From Candidatus Omnitrophota bacterium (GTDB lineage Bacteria > Omnitrophota > Gorgyraeia > Tantalellales > Tantalellaceae), in NCBI GenBank assembly GCA_013204685.1, contig JABMSC010000093.1, positions 1-6,050 on the forward strand: a DNA stretch of 6,050 bases. The letters run 5' to 3'. Of the stretch, positions 1 to 5,991 are shown piece by piece. Every line of letters starts with the position of its first letter. Position 1 is the first letter of the stretch. The position numbers were made by a program, and so were the translations under genes. Below the pieces are notes generated by a model. The model was not told where the DNA came from, ran no database searches, and was given only the letters and a program-made list of their open reading frames with translations.

Positions 1-829
1 GCTTAAAGGGCGGGGCCATTTTATTTTTTACAACTTTCGCTCTGACTCTGCTGCCAATGACATTGTCGCCTTTTTTTAAAGATGCAATGCGTCTTAAGTC
101 GATCCTGACAGAGGAATAGAACTTTAAGGCCCTGCCGCCAGTGGTGGTCTCGGGGTTGCCGAACATCACGCCTATCTTCATCCTGATCTGATTGATGAAG
201 ATAACACATGTCTTGGACTTACCTATGGCCCCTGTAAGCTTTCTTAATGCCTGGCTCATGAGCCTCGCGTGAAGTCCTACGTGGGAATCTCCCATATCTC
301 CCTCTATTTCTCTTCTGGGGGTCAATGCCGCAACTGAATCGATCACTATCACGTCAAGCGCATTACTTCTCACAAGGGTCTCCGCTATCTCAAGAGCCTG
401 TTCCCCGTTATCGGGCTGCGAAATAAGAAGGGTATCAAGATTTATCCCTATTTTCTTCGCATAGCCGGGGTCAAACGCATGTACAGCATCTATAAAAGCT
501 GCCTCTCCACCATTTTTCTGAGCATTAGCAAGGACGTTCAGCGTGAGTGTGGTTTTTCCGCTGGATTCCGGACCAAATACCTCAATTACACGTCCCCTCG
601 GCACTCCGTTCACGCCCAGGGCAATATCCAGTCCAATTGACCCGGTAGATATGGCCTGGACATCAGCCTTGTACCCCTCGCCCATTTTCATGATAGCCCC
701 TTCACCAAAATCCTTATGGATCTTGCTTAAAGCCAGTTCCAGGGCCTTACCCCGTTTACTGTCCGATGCATCGGAACTTTCAGTGACATTTTGCTTATCC
801 GTTGTTTTAGGTGCTGTTTTCTTGATCAT
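1..829 (-). CDS. recA: RecA recombinase, 5' part (C-terminus beyond window edge)
   Basis: RecA forms ATP-dependent filaments on single-stranded DNA, catalyses strand exchange and normally stimulates LexA self-cleavage. I translated 276 codons from the ATG at 829-827 with no break; the frame is open at base 1. Seen: a Lys/Ser/Thr-rich N-terminal extension about 20 residues longer than E. coli RecA; Walker A GPESSGKTT at 86-94 (Lys92); Walker B-like VIVIDS ending at Asp164/Ser165; loop L1 region IEGDMGDSHVGLHARLMSQ from 175; loop L2 from FINQIRMKIGVMFGNPETTTGG (Gln214 matches E. coli Gln194); and VVKNKMAPPFK at the edge. The C-terminal domain, roughly 75 residues, is missing because the window ends. 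Oddity: the motif FIDAEHALDP reads FIDAVHAFDP at 112-121, so the catalytic Glu (E. coli Glu96) is Val116. The family assignment is certain; normal ATPase activity is doubtful. The start is fixed by a GGAGG six bases upstream. A private promoter lies at 896-923. Confidence 0.98.
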   Translation of the reverse strand, partial: MIKKTAPKTTDKQNVTESSDASDSKRGKALELALSKIHKDFGEGAIMKMGEGYKADVQAISTGSIGLDIALGVNGVPRGRVIEVFGPESSGKTTLTLNVLANAQKNGGEAAFIDAVHAFDPGYAKKIGINLDTLLISQPDNGEQALEIAETLVRSNALDVIVIDSVAALTPRREIEGDMGDSHVGLHARLMSQALRKLTGAIGKSKTCVIFINQIRMKIGVMFGNPETTTGGRALKFYSSVRIDLRRIASLKKGDNVIGSRVRAKVVKNKMAPPFK

Positions 830-834
830 TACTT

Positions 835-840
835 ACCTCC
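835..840 (-). promoter_or_regulatory. recA Shine-Dalgarno
   Basis: The minus strand reads GGAGGT, then AAGTA, then the recA ATG, so the GGAGG core ends six bases before the start codon. This is the strongest ribosome-binding site in the window. It decides the recA start and shows that this organism uses anti-Shine-Dalgarno initiation. Confidence 0.9.
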
Positions 841-847
841 AAAAAGT

Positions 848-867
848 TATTAGTCTTGTTACTAATA
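848..867 (-). promoter_or_regulatory. Leader hairpin / dyad upstream of recA
   Basis: TATTAGT and ACTAATA form a perfect 7-bp inverted repeat separated by 6 bases. On the minus strand it is followed by ACTTTTT and then directly by the recA GGAGG. As RNA it would be a weak AT-rich hairpin next to the ribosome-binding site. As DNA it is a 20-bp dyad that could be an operator, for example for a LexA-type repressor. The symmetry is seen; any role is inferred, and AT-rich dyads arise readily by chance. Confidence 0.4.
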
Positions 868-882
868 TATAATTTACCCGCT

Positions 883-892
883 ATACATGTAT
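883..892. promoter_or_regulatory. Palindrome at the predicted recA start point
   Basis: ATACATGTAT is a perfect 10-bp palindrome lying just downstream of the -10 box and covering the predicted transcription start. A repressor bound here would block initiation, the usual logic of an SOS operator. It does not match the E. coli CTG-N10-CAG or the Bacillus GAAC-N4-GTTC box. It is therefore only a candidate operator for an unknown repressor. Confidence 0.3.
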
Positions 893-895
893 TGT

Positions 896-923
896 ATTAT
901 ACTTATTATGCGCTATATTGCAA
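896..923 (-). promoter_or_regulatory. Putative sigma70-like recA promoter
   Basis: On the minus strand a perfect -10 TATAAT (901-896) is preceded by TTGCAA (923-918), a 4/6 match to TTGACA, with a 16-bp spacer. The expected start point is near 889, giving a leader of about 60 bases before the recA ATG. The flanking sequence is AT-rich, as expected for a promoter, but AT-rich DNA also raises the chance of a false match. It would make recA independently transcribed from pncC-thpR. Confidence 0.55.
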
Positions 924-1027
924 AATAAATATATCACATACACAGATGAACGGGGGGTCCATCCCGGTGCTTCCCTTAATCGTCAAATATACTATCGTCA
1001 TATCCAAAATGTGCGCCCCCTCCCCCG

Positions 1028-1093
1028 TCCCCGTTTACACGGGAATGACATACTTTTATTATTAAAAATTGTCATCCCCGCGAAAGCGGGGAT
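1028..1093. repeat. Facing pair of REP-like palindromic repeats
   Basis: Two related stem-loops point towards each other. The plus-strand copy has GTC at 1071-1073, then the stem ATCCCCGC (1074-1081), loop GAAA (1082-1085) and GCGGGGAT (1086-1093). The minus-strand copy starts GTCATTCCCGT at 1049 and has loop GTAA and the arm ACGGGGA ending at 1028, with one stem mismatch. Both loops are GNRA-type. The copies are separated by about 21 bp of AT-rich DNA, and their TGTCAT(T/C)CCCG ends form a larger imperfect inverted repeat. The motif GTCATTCCCGCGAAAGCGGGAATC-like is a widespread dispersed bacterial repeat; this paired arrangement resembles REP doublets, which can be mobilised in trans by RAYT-type transposases. 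No such gene is in the window. Confidence 0.7.
1064..1093 (-). terminator. Possible terminator for pncC-thpR
   Basis: Read on the minus strand, the GC-rich 8-bp stem of the plus-oriented REP-like copy (1093-1074) is followed by GACAA and then five T (1068-1064). This is the only GC-rich hairpin with a U-run between thpR and recA, about 125 bp after the thpR stop. The U-run is short and offset by five bases, so termination may be weak or dependent on other factors. Confidence 0.4.
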
Positions 1094-1100
1094 CACATTC

Positions 1101-1128
1101 GGAAAATTTTGTTACACCAAAATTTTCC
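1101..1128. repeat. Perfect 11-bp hairpin
   Basis: GGAAAATTTTG (1101-1111) and its exact complement CAAAATTTTCC (1118-1128) flank a 6-base loop, TTACAC. It sits 7 bp from the REP-like stem-loop. It has no T-run on the minus side, so it is not a typical intrinsic terminator. It could protect the 3' end of the thpR transcript or form part of the neighbouring repeat element. The structure is certain; the role is unknown. Confidence 0.6.
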
Positions 1129-1217
1129 ACCCTCATTATTAAAGACAATTTTTTTGGCAAAATTTATGCAACTTTTTTGCTGAATTTTTTATTCCTAACG
1201 GGAAGGGGCGCCTAGGC

Positions 1218-1781
1218 TTAAAGCTCAGCACTGTAAAGCGGCGTGTGGACTGCACCTTCTGGGGTGAGGTCAGATCTGAAAAATACAATAGAAGTGATGT
1301 GTGACTTGACGGGATTAACCTGGAGGGATTTCGCGCGGTTCTTTAATTCATCTTTATTTCTGACGGACTTCATTCTGCCAAGCGTGAGATGAGGGCTGAA
1401 GGCCCTCTTTTCCCTGTCGAACCCCTCTTCGTGCATGGCTTTATCGATCTTCTCGGCAAGGGCCTTTGACTCAAGAGCGCCTTCGGAGACACCTGCCCAT
1501 ATAACCTTGATGTGATCCCAGGTTGGAAAAACTCCGACTCCCGAGAGCCCGATATCAAAAGGACGAGTAGACGAGGCGATCTTTTTAAGTTTCTCGGAGA
1601 TCCCCAGGACCTTTTCTTCCGGGATACTTCCAAGAAACTTAAGCGTAAGATGCACTGTTTTTGGATCAACCCATTTTACGATCGCATCCGCTTTTTCAAG
1701 TTCCGAGATGATCCGGGCAAGCTCTTCCTTAGCTTCGGTGGAAAGCTCCAGTGCTATGAAGGTTCGAATACTTTCACTCAT
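1218..1781 (-). CDS. thpR: RNA 2',3'-cyclic phosphodiesterase (ThpR/LigT, 2H family)
   Basis: This cytoplasmic 2H phosphoesterase opens 2',3'-cyclic phosphate ends of RNA to 2'-phosphates; family members can also join tRNA halves in vitro. Counted from the ATG at 1781 the protein is 187 residues, the usual family length. Both catalytic HxTx motifs are present: HLTLKFLG with His44, and SPHLTLGR with His131. The start IRTFIALEL and the strand GVGVFP are also typical. The ATG at 1781 lies inside the end of pncC and gives an 8-bp overlap (ATGAGTGA). I preferred it to a TTG at 1793 because the resulting MSESIRTFIALEL fits the family and neither start has a clear Shine-Dalgarno, which suggests translational coupling to pncC. 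Its RNA substrate in this organism cannot be told from sequence. Confidence 0.95.
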   Translation of the reverse strand: MSESIRTFIALELSTEAKEELARIISELEKADAIVKWVDPKTVHLTLKFLGSIPEEKVLGISEKLKKIASSTRPFDIGLSGVGVFPTWDHIKVIWAGVSEGALESKALAEKIDKAMHEEGFDREKRAFSPHLTLGRMKSVRNKDELKNRAKSLQVNPVKSHITSIVFFRSDLTPEGAVHTPLYSAEL

Positions 1782-2247
1782 TTTCAATGACAAATTCCAG
1801 CGCGCTTCGAGCGAACTTCTCTTTTATGGAACTTCTGTCGCCCTTAAATAAAACTTTTTTCGTCCTGCATTTTCCTTTAGACACAAACGCCATGTACGCC
1901 AAACCTACCGGTTTTCGCGTGCTTCCGCCTGAAGGCCCGGCAATACCCGTGATCGAAACTGCCGCGTCTGAGTTTAAAACGTCGCGCGCGCCCTTAGCCA
2001 TTTGAACAGCAACCTCACGGCTAACGGCACCGTGTTCTTTTATGGTTTTTCCGGGAACACCCAGCGTGGAAACCTTAACGCTGTTTGAATATGCAATGAT
2101 GCCGCCCGGGAAATAACCGGAACTTCCGGAAACATTCGTCACCAGGTGGGAAATGAGCCCGCCCGTACAGGACTCGGCAAAACAAAGAGTCTTTTTTTTC
2201 TTTTTAAAAAGCCTGGCGACTTTCTCTTCTAAGGGAATACGCTTCAT
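1774..2247 (-). CDS. pncC: Nicotinamide-nucleotide amidase (CinA C-terminal domain protein)
   Basis: PncC deamidates nicotinamide mononucleotide to nicotinate mononucleotide, recycling the NMN released by NAD-dependent DNA ligase back into NAD synthesis. The 157-residue protein is the stand-alone form; the N-terminal molybdopterin-binding-like domain of full CinA is absent. Seen: AESCTGG at 24-30, containing the catalytic Ser26; GGIIAYSNSVK at 48-58 with Tyr53 and Lys58; the glycine-rich TGIAGPSGG at 100-108; and KPVG at 112-115. All are hallmark CinA-C motifs, so it appears intact. It follows smc by 126 bp and overlaps thpR by 8 bp. The ATG at 2247 has no well-placed Shine-Dalgarno (see the start region at 2244-2279). 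A Lys run at 15-19 is encoded by an A-rich stretch including eight consecutive A. Confidence 0.96.
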   Translation of the reverse strand: MKRIPLEEKVARLFKKKKKTLCFAESCTGGLISHLVTNVSGSSGYFPGGIIAYSNSVKVSTLGVPGKTIKEHGAVSREVAVQMAKGARDVLNSDAAVSITGIAGPSGGSTRKPVGLAYMAFVSKGKCRTKKVLFKGDRSSIKEKFARSALEFVIENE

Positions 2248-2279
2248 GTAGGCATTATACCATTTATTTTGAGCCCCTT
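2244..2279 (-). promoter_or_regulatory. Possible minimal-ORF relay into pncC
   Basis: On a longer transcript from smc, AAGGGG (2279-2274) is followed after 10 bases by ATG GTA TAA (2263-2255). Its TAA overlaps the next ATG (TAATG), giving ATG CCT ACA TGA (2255-2244), and that TGA overlaps the pncC ATG as ATGA. Ribosomes loading at AAGGGG could reach pncC by termination-reinitiation. The overlaps are seen; use in the cell is inferred. The site shares bases with the extended -10, so the two readings compete or act on different transcripts. Confidence 0.3.
2254..2262 (-). promoter_or_regulatory. Extended -10 promoter candidate, leaderless pncC
   Basis: The minus strand reads TGGTATAAT, a perfect extended -10 (TGn-TATAAT), ending six bases before the pncC ATG. 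Transcription would therefore begin at or within a base of the ATG and give a leaderless mRNA, consistent with the absence of a Shine-Dalgarno. No -35 is recognisable (AAGAAG at that position), which extended -10 promoters tolerate. It would let pncC-thpR be transcribed apart from smc. Confidence 0.45.
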
Positions 2280-2373
2280 CTTAAAAATCTTAAAATTTCT
2301 AACGGGGTAAATGGCAAAAATGTACGTAAGGAACAGCTTGAAATTACTGATCAGAAAAGTCACTATCATTTGA

Positions 2374-5300
2374 TCACGCTCCCGCCGGAACAGTAGCCTC
2401 TTCTCTTATTTCTTTTTCCTCGCTGAACTTTACGGAAACTATTTTTGAAACTCCCTTTTCTTCCATAGTGATACCGTAAAGAACATCCGCCAGCTGTATG
2501 GTCATCCTGTTATGCGTGACGATGATGAACTGGGAAAGCTTAAGGAAATCCTGCAGCACGCGGCAAAACCGCACTATATTCGACTCATCGAGCGGCGCGT
2601 CAATTTCATCCAGTACACAGAACGGGCTGGGGTTGACCTTAAATATAGCAAAAATGAGCGCTATCGCGGTCATGGCCTTTTCGCCCCCCGAAAGCTGCAT
2701 TATGTTCTGCAACTTCTTCCCCGGAGGCCTGACAATGATATCTATTCCGCACTCAAGTATATTATTTTCATCTTCCAGGACAAGTTCGGCCTTACCGCCG
2801 TTAAAGAGCATCTTGAAATAGGTGTTAAATTCAACCTTTATGCTTTCAAATGTCTCTACGAACATCTTTCGCGTGGTCCTGTTTATCTGCGTGATGGCTT
2901 TAAGTAAAGTTTCGCGTCCATTCTCAAGATCGTCCCTCTGTTTCGCAAGAAACTCAAAACGCTCCTTAAGCTGTTCATGTTCTTCGACAGCCCCCAAGCT
3001 CACATCCCCCATTTTCTCGAGCTGTTCTTTGAGGTCTTCGATCCGGGAGGTAACTTCTTCCCAATTTGTCTCCTGGCTGATCTCCGCAACAAGTGACCTT
3101 ATATCTGTCTTGTAGGCATCAAGCATGCGCTGCACAAGAGCGTCACGCTTGTACTCGATCTCTTTCTTTTGTATGTCAAGGTCACGTGTCCTGTTGCGGA
3201 TGCCCTCAAGTTCTTTTTCCTTCCTGCCCCGGCTCTCCTCTTCAGAGTTTATCCTCTGGGACATAGATTCCTTTTTCTCTCTTTTCCCGGAGATCTCGCC
3301 GCTTCTTGCCTCAAGGATCGCCTTACTTTCGACGTTTTCCTTGCCAAGCGCTTCCACTTCACGGGTTAGATCATCTATTCTCCGGGTATTTTCCTCGATC
3401 CGGCTTCTTCTCGCTTCTACATCATGCTCTACGCGGTCGTAAGAGTCTCTTTCCCTTCCGATATTGTCAGAGAAGGTTTCCTCTTCCTTAAGAAGGGTTG
3501 AATGCTCCGCTTTTAAGTCTGCCGTCACAAAGAGAACCCTTTCTCTTTCCTTTGTATCGCGCTGTATCGCTTCGGCGGCTTCCTCGATCATCCTCTGGAG
3601 TTTTTCATTTTCTTCCTCGCTGATAGCAAGCACTTCTTCCAGACGTTTGACTTCAGAGCGAAACTGTTCAATATTCGTTTTTTCTTCGTTGATCTCAGTG
3701 CCCAAAACAAGCATCTCTTCTGAAAGTGAATCGAATTTTTCTTTTATAGAGGCCCTCTTGGATGAGACATCAGCATATTCTATCTGTTTCGCCTGAAGCT
3801 CCGCTTCCAGGCGCTCTTTCCGCCTGGCGGACTCCTTAAGCCACTTCTCAAGCTCTTCAACCTTCTCTTCGGTTTCTTTAAGTTCTCTCTCTATCTGCTC
3901 TTCGGACTTCAGCATCTCGTCGACTTTTTCTTTCCGGCCGAATATCGGAATAACTTCCTTGTCTGAATAATTGCGGCTCCTGCGGAGACCCGTCTGATAC
4001 AGCTCGCCCTTCTCCCCGATTATACATCCATCAAAATCGGTATTATCAATTACATACGCACGGGCCGCTTCACTGGATACTGTCACAAAGGTGTTACTCA
4101 GAAGCATCCTGAGTGACGAGCAGTATGGCTCTTTAGCCATAAGAACATGAGTTATATCATCCAGTGTACCTTTTGTTATAGATACGCCGCCGCCGGACTC
4201 AACAACACTCCGGAGCTCTACCAGAACCACAAAATTCGTACTGCCTAAAGAGTTCTCCCTCAGGAATTCCGTGACCCTGTCAACCGTCTCCTGATCTTCT
4301 ACAACAAGCGCCTGGGATGTTTCGCCGAGGATAACCCTCATCGACTCCTCATAGTTCTCATCAACATTTATTATCTCTGAAAGTATTCCATGCACTCCCG
4401 AGAATCTCGGATCACCCGCTTCGATCCGGCTCATAACCTCTTTCGCGCCAACGTTCACGCCCTCCCTTTCCTGTATAAGTTTCTCGAGAAGCATTCTCCT
4501 CGGACGGATCCTGTTAAGCTCTTTTTCTTTCTCGCTCTTTTCGTTCATCAACTGAGATGATGTATTCTGCCGTGCTGAAAATTCGCTCGTGAAGATCTCA
4601 TGCTCATTTCTTTTATGCTCAAGATCCCTCTTGACTTCATCTACTCTTTCCTGGATCCCGGCAAGTTTCTCCTGAACATTGCCTTTCTCAACTTCCACGT
4701 TATGTCTTTCCAGTTTCAGGCGTTTTTCACGCGCCTGAGCGTGCTGCATGTCCGAGTTTATTTTGATAAGGGAGTTCTTGGTTTTTGTCTGAGCGTCCAC
4801 GAGATCCACGGTTTTTTCCCTGCTGAACTTGAGGTTATGCCGGTTTCTCTCGAGATTAGTTGTAAGATCTCTTACCTCCTCTTCAGCCGATACGAGCTCG
4901 CTGCGCTTACTTTCCCGTTTTCCGCTTATCCCGGAGAACCTGACCTCTAAATTATTTAATCTTTCTTTCAGTGAATTTCTGCGCTCGGCAGTGTCTTCTA
5001 TCTCCTGACTCAGGCGTTCTACCGACTTCTTCAGTTCCTCCACCCTTTCTGTGTTCATATGGATCGTGTGTTCATTCTTGTCTATGCTGGATGAAAGGGT
5101 CATTATCTCGCCCTGTGTCCTCTGAAGCTCCTCAAAAGTATCATTAAATTCAGCCCTCATCCTCACAATATCGCCTGCCCGTCCTTCAAGTTCACAGACC
5201 AATGTCTCTTCTTTCTCTTTCAGCTCACCCCCGGTTGACCCCAGTGAAATATCGTTGGTGCTTAACTCTTTATACTTTTTGTATGACAATTTTGTCTCAA

Positions 5301-5973
5301 GATCTTTAAGCTGGTCATACCTGCCCTTGTATCTTTCAGCCTTGCGTGCTTTTCTTTCGATCGAGTTGATCTGCCTTTCTACCTCGCGCACAATATCGTT
5401 TATTCTCACCAGGTTCTCTTTTGTCCGGTCCAGCTTAAGCATCGCTTCCCGCTTCTTCGCTTTATACAATGTTATACCGCTGGCTTCTTCAAAAATATGA
5501 CGGCGTTCTTCGGGTTTGGAAGAGAGGATCATATCCATCCTCCCCTGCTCGACGATAGAATAAGAACTTGTTCCGATACCGGTGCCAAGTATAAGATTGC
5601 GAACGTCGGTTAGCCTGACGGGTGTTTTGTTTAGAAGGTACTCACTCTCACCGGAACGGTAAAGACGCCTGCTTATGGTAACTTCGTCATAGTCAACGGG
5701 GAGGGCTCTATCTTCATTGGAAAGCGTAAGGGAAACTTCAGCTACATTAAGCGGATCCTGTCTTTCGGTGCCGTTAAAAATGACATCCTGCATGATTGAA
5801 CTTCTCATAGATTTAGCCGACTGATCTCCAAGCACCCACTTCATCGCATCCACAACATTACTTTTACCGCAACCATTCGGCCCCACAATGGCAGTCACGC
5901 CCGGCTCGAATTTAAGCTTTGTCTTATTCATGAAAGATTTAAATCCGACAATCTCTATTTGTTTAAAGTACAT
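2374..5973 (-). CDS. smc: Chromosome segregation protein SMC
   Basis: SMC is the ATPase of the bacterial condensin complex (with ScpA and ScpB, not in this window) and folds and separates chromosomes on the nucleoid. The 1199-residue protein is full length for the family. Domains: N-terminal ATPase half with FKSF, Walker A GPNGCGKSN at 31-39, IVEQGRMD around 140-147 (Q-loop Gln143) and SSKPEERR; a long charged coiled coil at about 170-505; the hinge at about 510-675 (GVHGILSEII near 526-535); a returning coiled coil at about 680-1040; and the C-terminal ATPase half with signature LSGGEK at 1094-1099, Walker B FCVLDEIDAPLD (Asp1122, Glu1123) and the switch His1154 in IIVTHN. All ATPase residues are intact. 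Oddity: the hinge glycine motif is degenerate at 656-668. The ATG at 5973 is preceded by AGGGGG, and MYFKQIEIVGFKSF is a typical SMC start. Confidence 0.98.
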   Translation of the reverse strand: MYFKQIEIVGFKSFMNKTKLKFEPGVTAIVGPNGCGKSNVVDAMKWVLGDQSAKSMRSSIMQDVIFNGTERQDPLNVAEVSLTLSNEDRALPVDYDEVTISRRLYRSGESEYLLNKTPVRLTDVRNLILGTGIGTSSYSIVEQGRMDMILSSKPEERRHIFEEASGITLYKAKKREAMLKLDRTKENLVRINDIVREVERQINSIERKARKAERYKGRYDQLKDLETKLSYKKYKELSTNDISLGSTGGELKEKEETLVCELEGRAGDIVRMRAEFNDTFEELQRTQGEIMTLSSSIDKNEHTIHMNTERVEELKKSVERLSQEIEDTAERRNSLKERLNNLEVRFSGISGKRESKRSELVSAEEEVRDLTTNLERNRHNLKFSREKTVDLVDAQTKTKNSLIKINSDMQHAQAREKRLKLERHNVEVEKGNVQEKLAGIQERVDEVKRDLEHKRNEHEIFTSEFSARQNTSSQLMNEKSEKEKELNRIRPRRMLLEKLIQEREGVNVGAKEVMSRIEAGDPRFSGVHGILSEIINVDENYEESMRVILGETSQALVVEDQETVDRVTEFLRENSLGSTNFVVLVELRSVVESGGGVSITKGTLDDITHVLMAKEPYCSSLRMLLSNTFVTVSSEAARAYVIDNTDFDGCIIGEKGELYQTGLRRSRNYSDKEVIPIFGRKEKVDEMLKSEEQIERELKETEEKVEELEKWLKESARRKERLEAELQAKQIEYADVSSKRASIKEKFDSLSEEMLVLGTEINEEKTNIEQFRSEVKRLEEVLAISEEENEKLQRMIEEAAEAIQRDTKERERVLFVTADLKAEHSTLLKEEETFSDNIGRERDSYDRVEHDVEARRSRIEENTRRIDDLTREVEALGKENVESKAILEARSGEISGKREKKESMSQRINSEEESRGRKEKELEGIRNRTRDLDIQKKEIEYKRDALVQRMLDAYKTDIRSLVAEISQETNWEEVTSRIEDLKEQLEKMGDVSLGAVEEHEQLKERFEFLAKQRDDLENGRETLLKAITQINRTTRKMFVETFESIKVEFNTYFKMLFNGGKAELVLEDENNILECGIDIIVRPPGKKLQNIMQLSGGEKAMTAIALIFAIFKVNPSPFCVLDEIDAPLDESNIVRFCRVLQDFLKLSQFIIVTHNRMTIQLADVLYGITMEEKGVSKIVSVKFSEEKEIREEATVPAGA

Positions 5974-5977
5974 CTTT

Positions 5978-5983
5978 CCCCCT
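5978..5983 (-). promoter_or_regulatory. smc Shine-Dalgarno
   Basis: The minus strand reads AGGGGG, then AAAG, then the smc ATG at 5973. The spacing of four bases is short but usable. It supports this start and lies only 8 bp from the tandem-repeat array. Confidence 0.7.
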
Positions 5984-5991
5984 GTGTTTTA

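Larger units (their letters stand above)
830..1217. other. Intergenic region between thpR and recA
   Basis: These 388 bp hold no credible gene. From the thpR side there is an AT-rich stretch (about 1129-1200), an 11-bp perfect hairpin (1101-1128), a pair of facing REP-like palindromes (1028-1093), and a C-rich tract (1016-1032). A stretch with no recognised feature follows (about 924-1015), then the recA promoter, palindrome, leader hairpin and ribosome-binding site. Short plus-strand reading frames here encode peptides such as VIPAKAGIT, a known by-product of translating this repeat class. Confidence 0.8.

Noticed and set aside
21..209. Minus-strand 62-codon frame within the left edge
   Set aside because: It lies in another frame of recA, whose own frame is open and strongly conserved here.
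856..1142. Two overlapping plus-strand reading frames between thpR and recA, one containing VIPAKAGIT
   Set aside because: The peptide is the well-known by-product of translating GTCATNCCCGCGAAAGCGGG repeats; the frames cross the recA promoter and hairpins and resemble no protein.
1157..1190. GCAAAA...TTTTGC followed by a T-run, plus strand, as a terminator
   Set aside because: The stem is weak with a long loop, and there is no plus-strand gene for it to terminate.
1779..1793. TTG at 1793 as the thpR start
   Set aside because: It adds only MSLK, is a rarer start codon, and has no better ribosome-binding site than the ATG at 1781, which gives a family-typical N-terminus.
2191..2199. In-frame A-AAA-AAG slippery heptamer in pncC, like that of dnaX
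   Set aside because: The -1 frame runs on for roughly 25-30 codons to a stop with no recognisable domain, and I saw no clear downstream stimulatory hairpin; a Lys run is the simpler explanation.
2274..2307. CCCC...GGGG inverted repeat between smc and pncC as an smc terminator
   Set aside because: Pairing beyond the four G-C pairs is imperfect over a long AT interior and no U-run follows on the minus strand.
2347..2376. Two TGATCA sites near the smc stop as a hairpin
   Set aside because: Each 6-mer is itself palindromic, the loop is about 18 bases with no further pairing, and chance is a sufficient explanation.
2498..5500. Many plus-strand frames of 60-130 codons opposite smc
   Set aside because: They are antisense shadows of a long coiled-coil gene; the products are Ser/Leu/Phe-rich complements of Glu/Lys/Arg codons with no domain.
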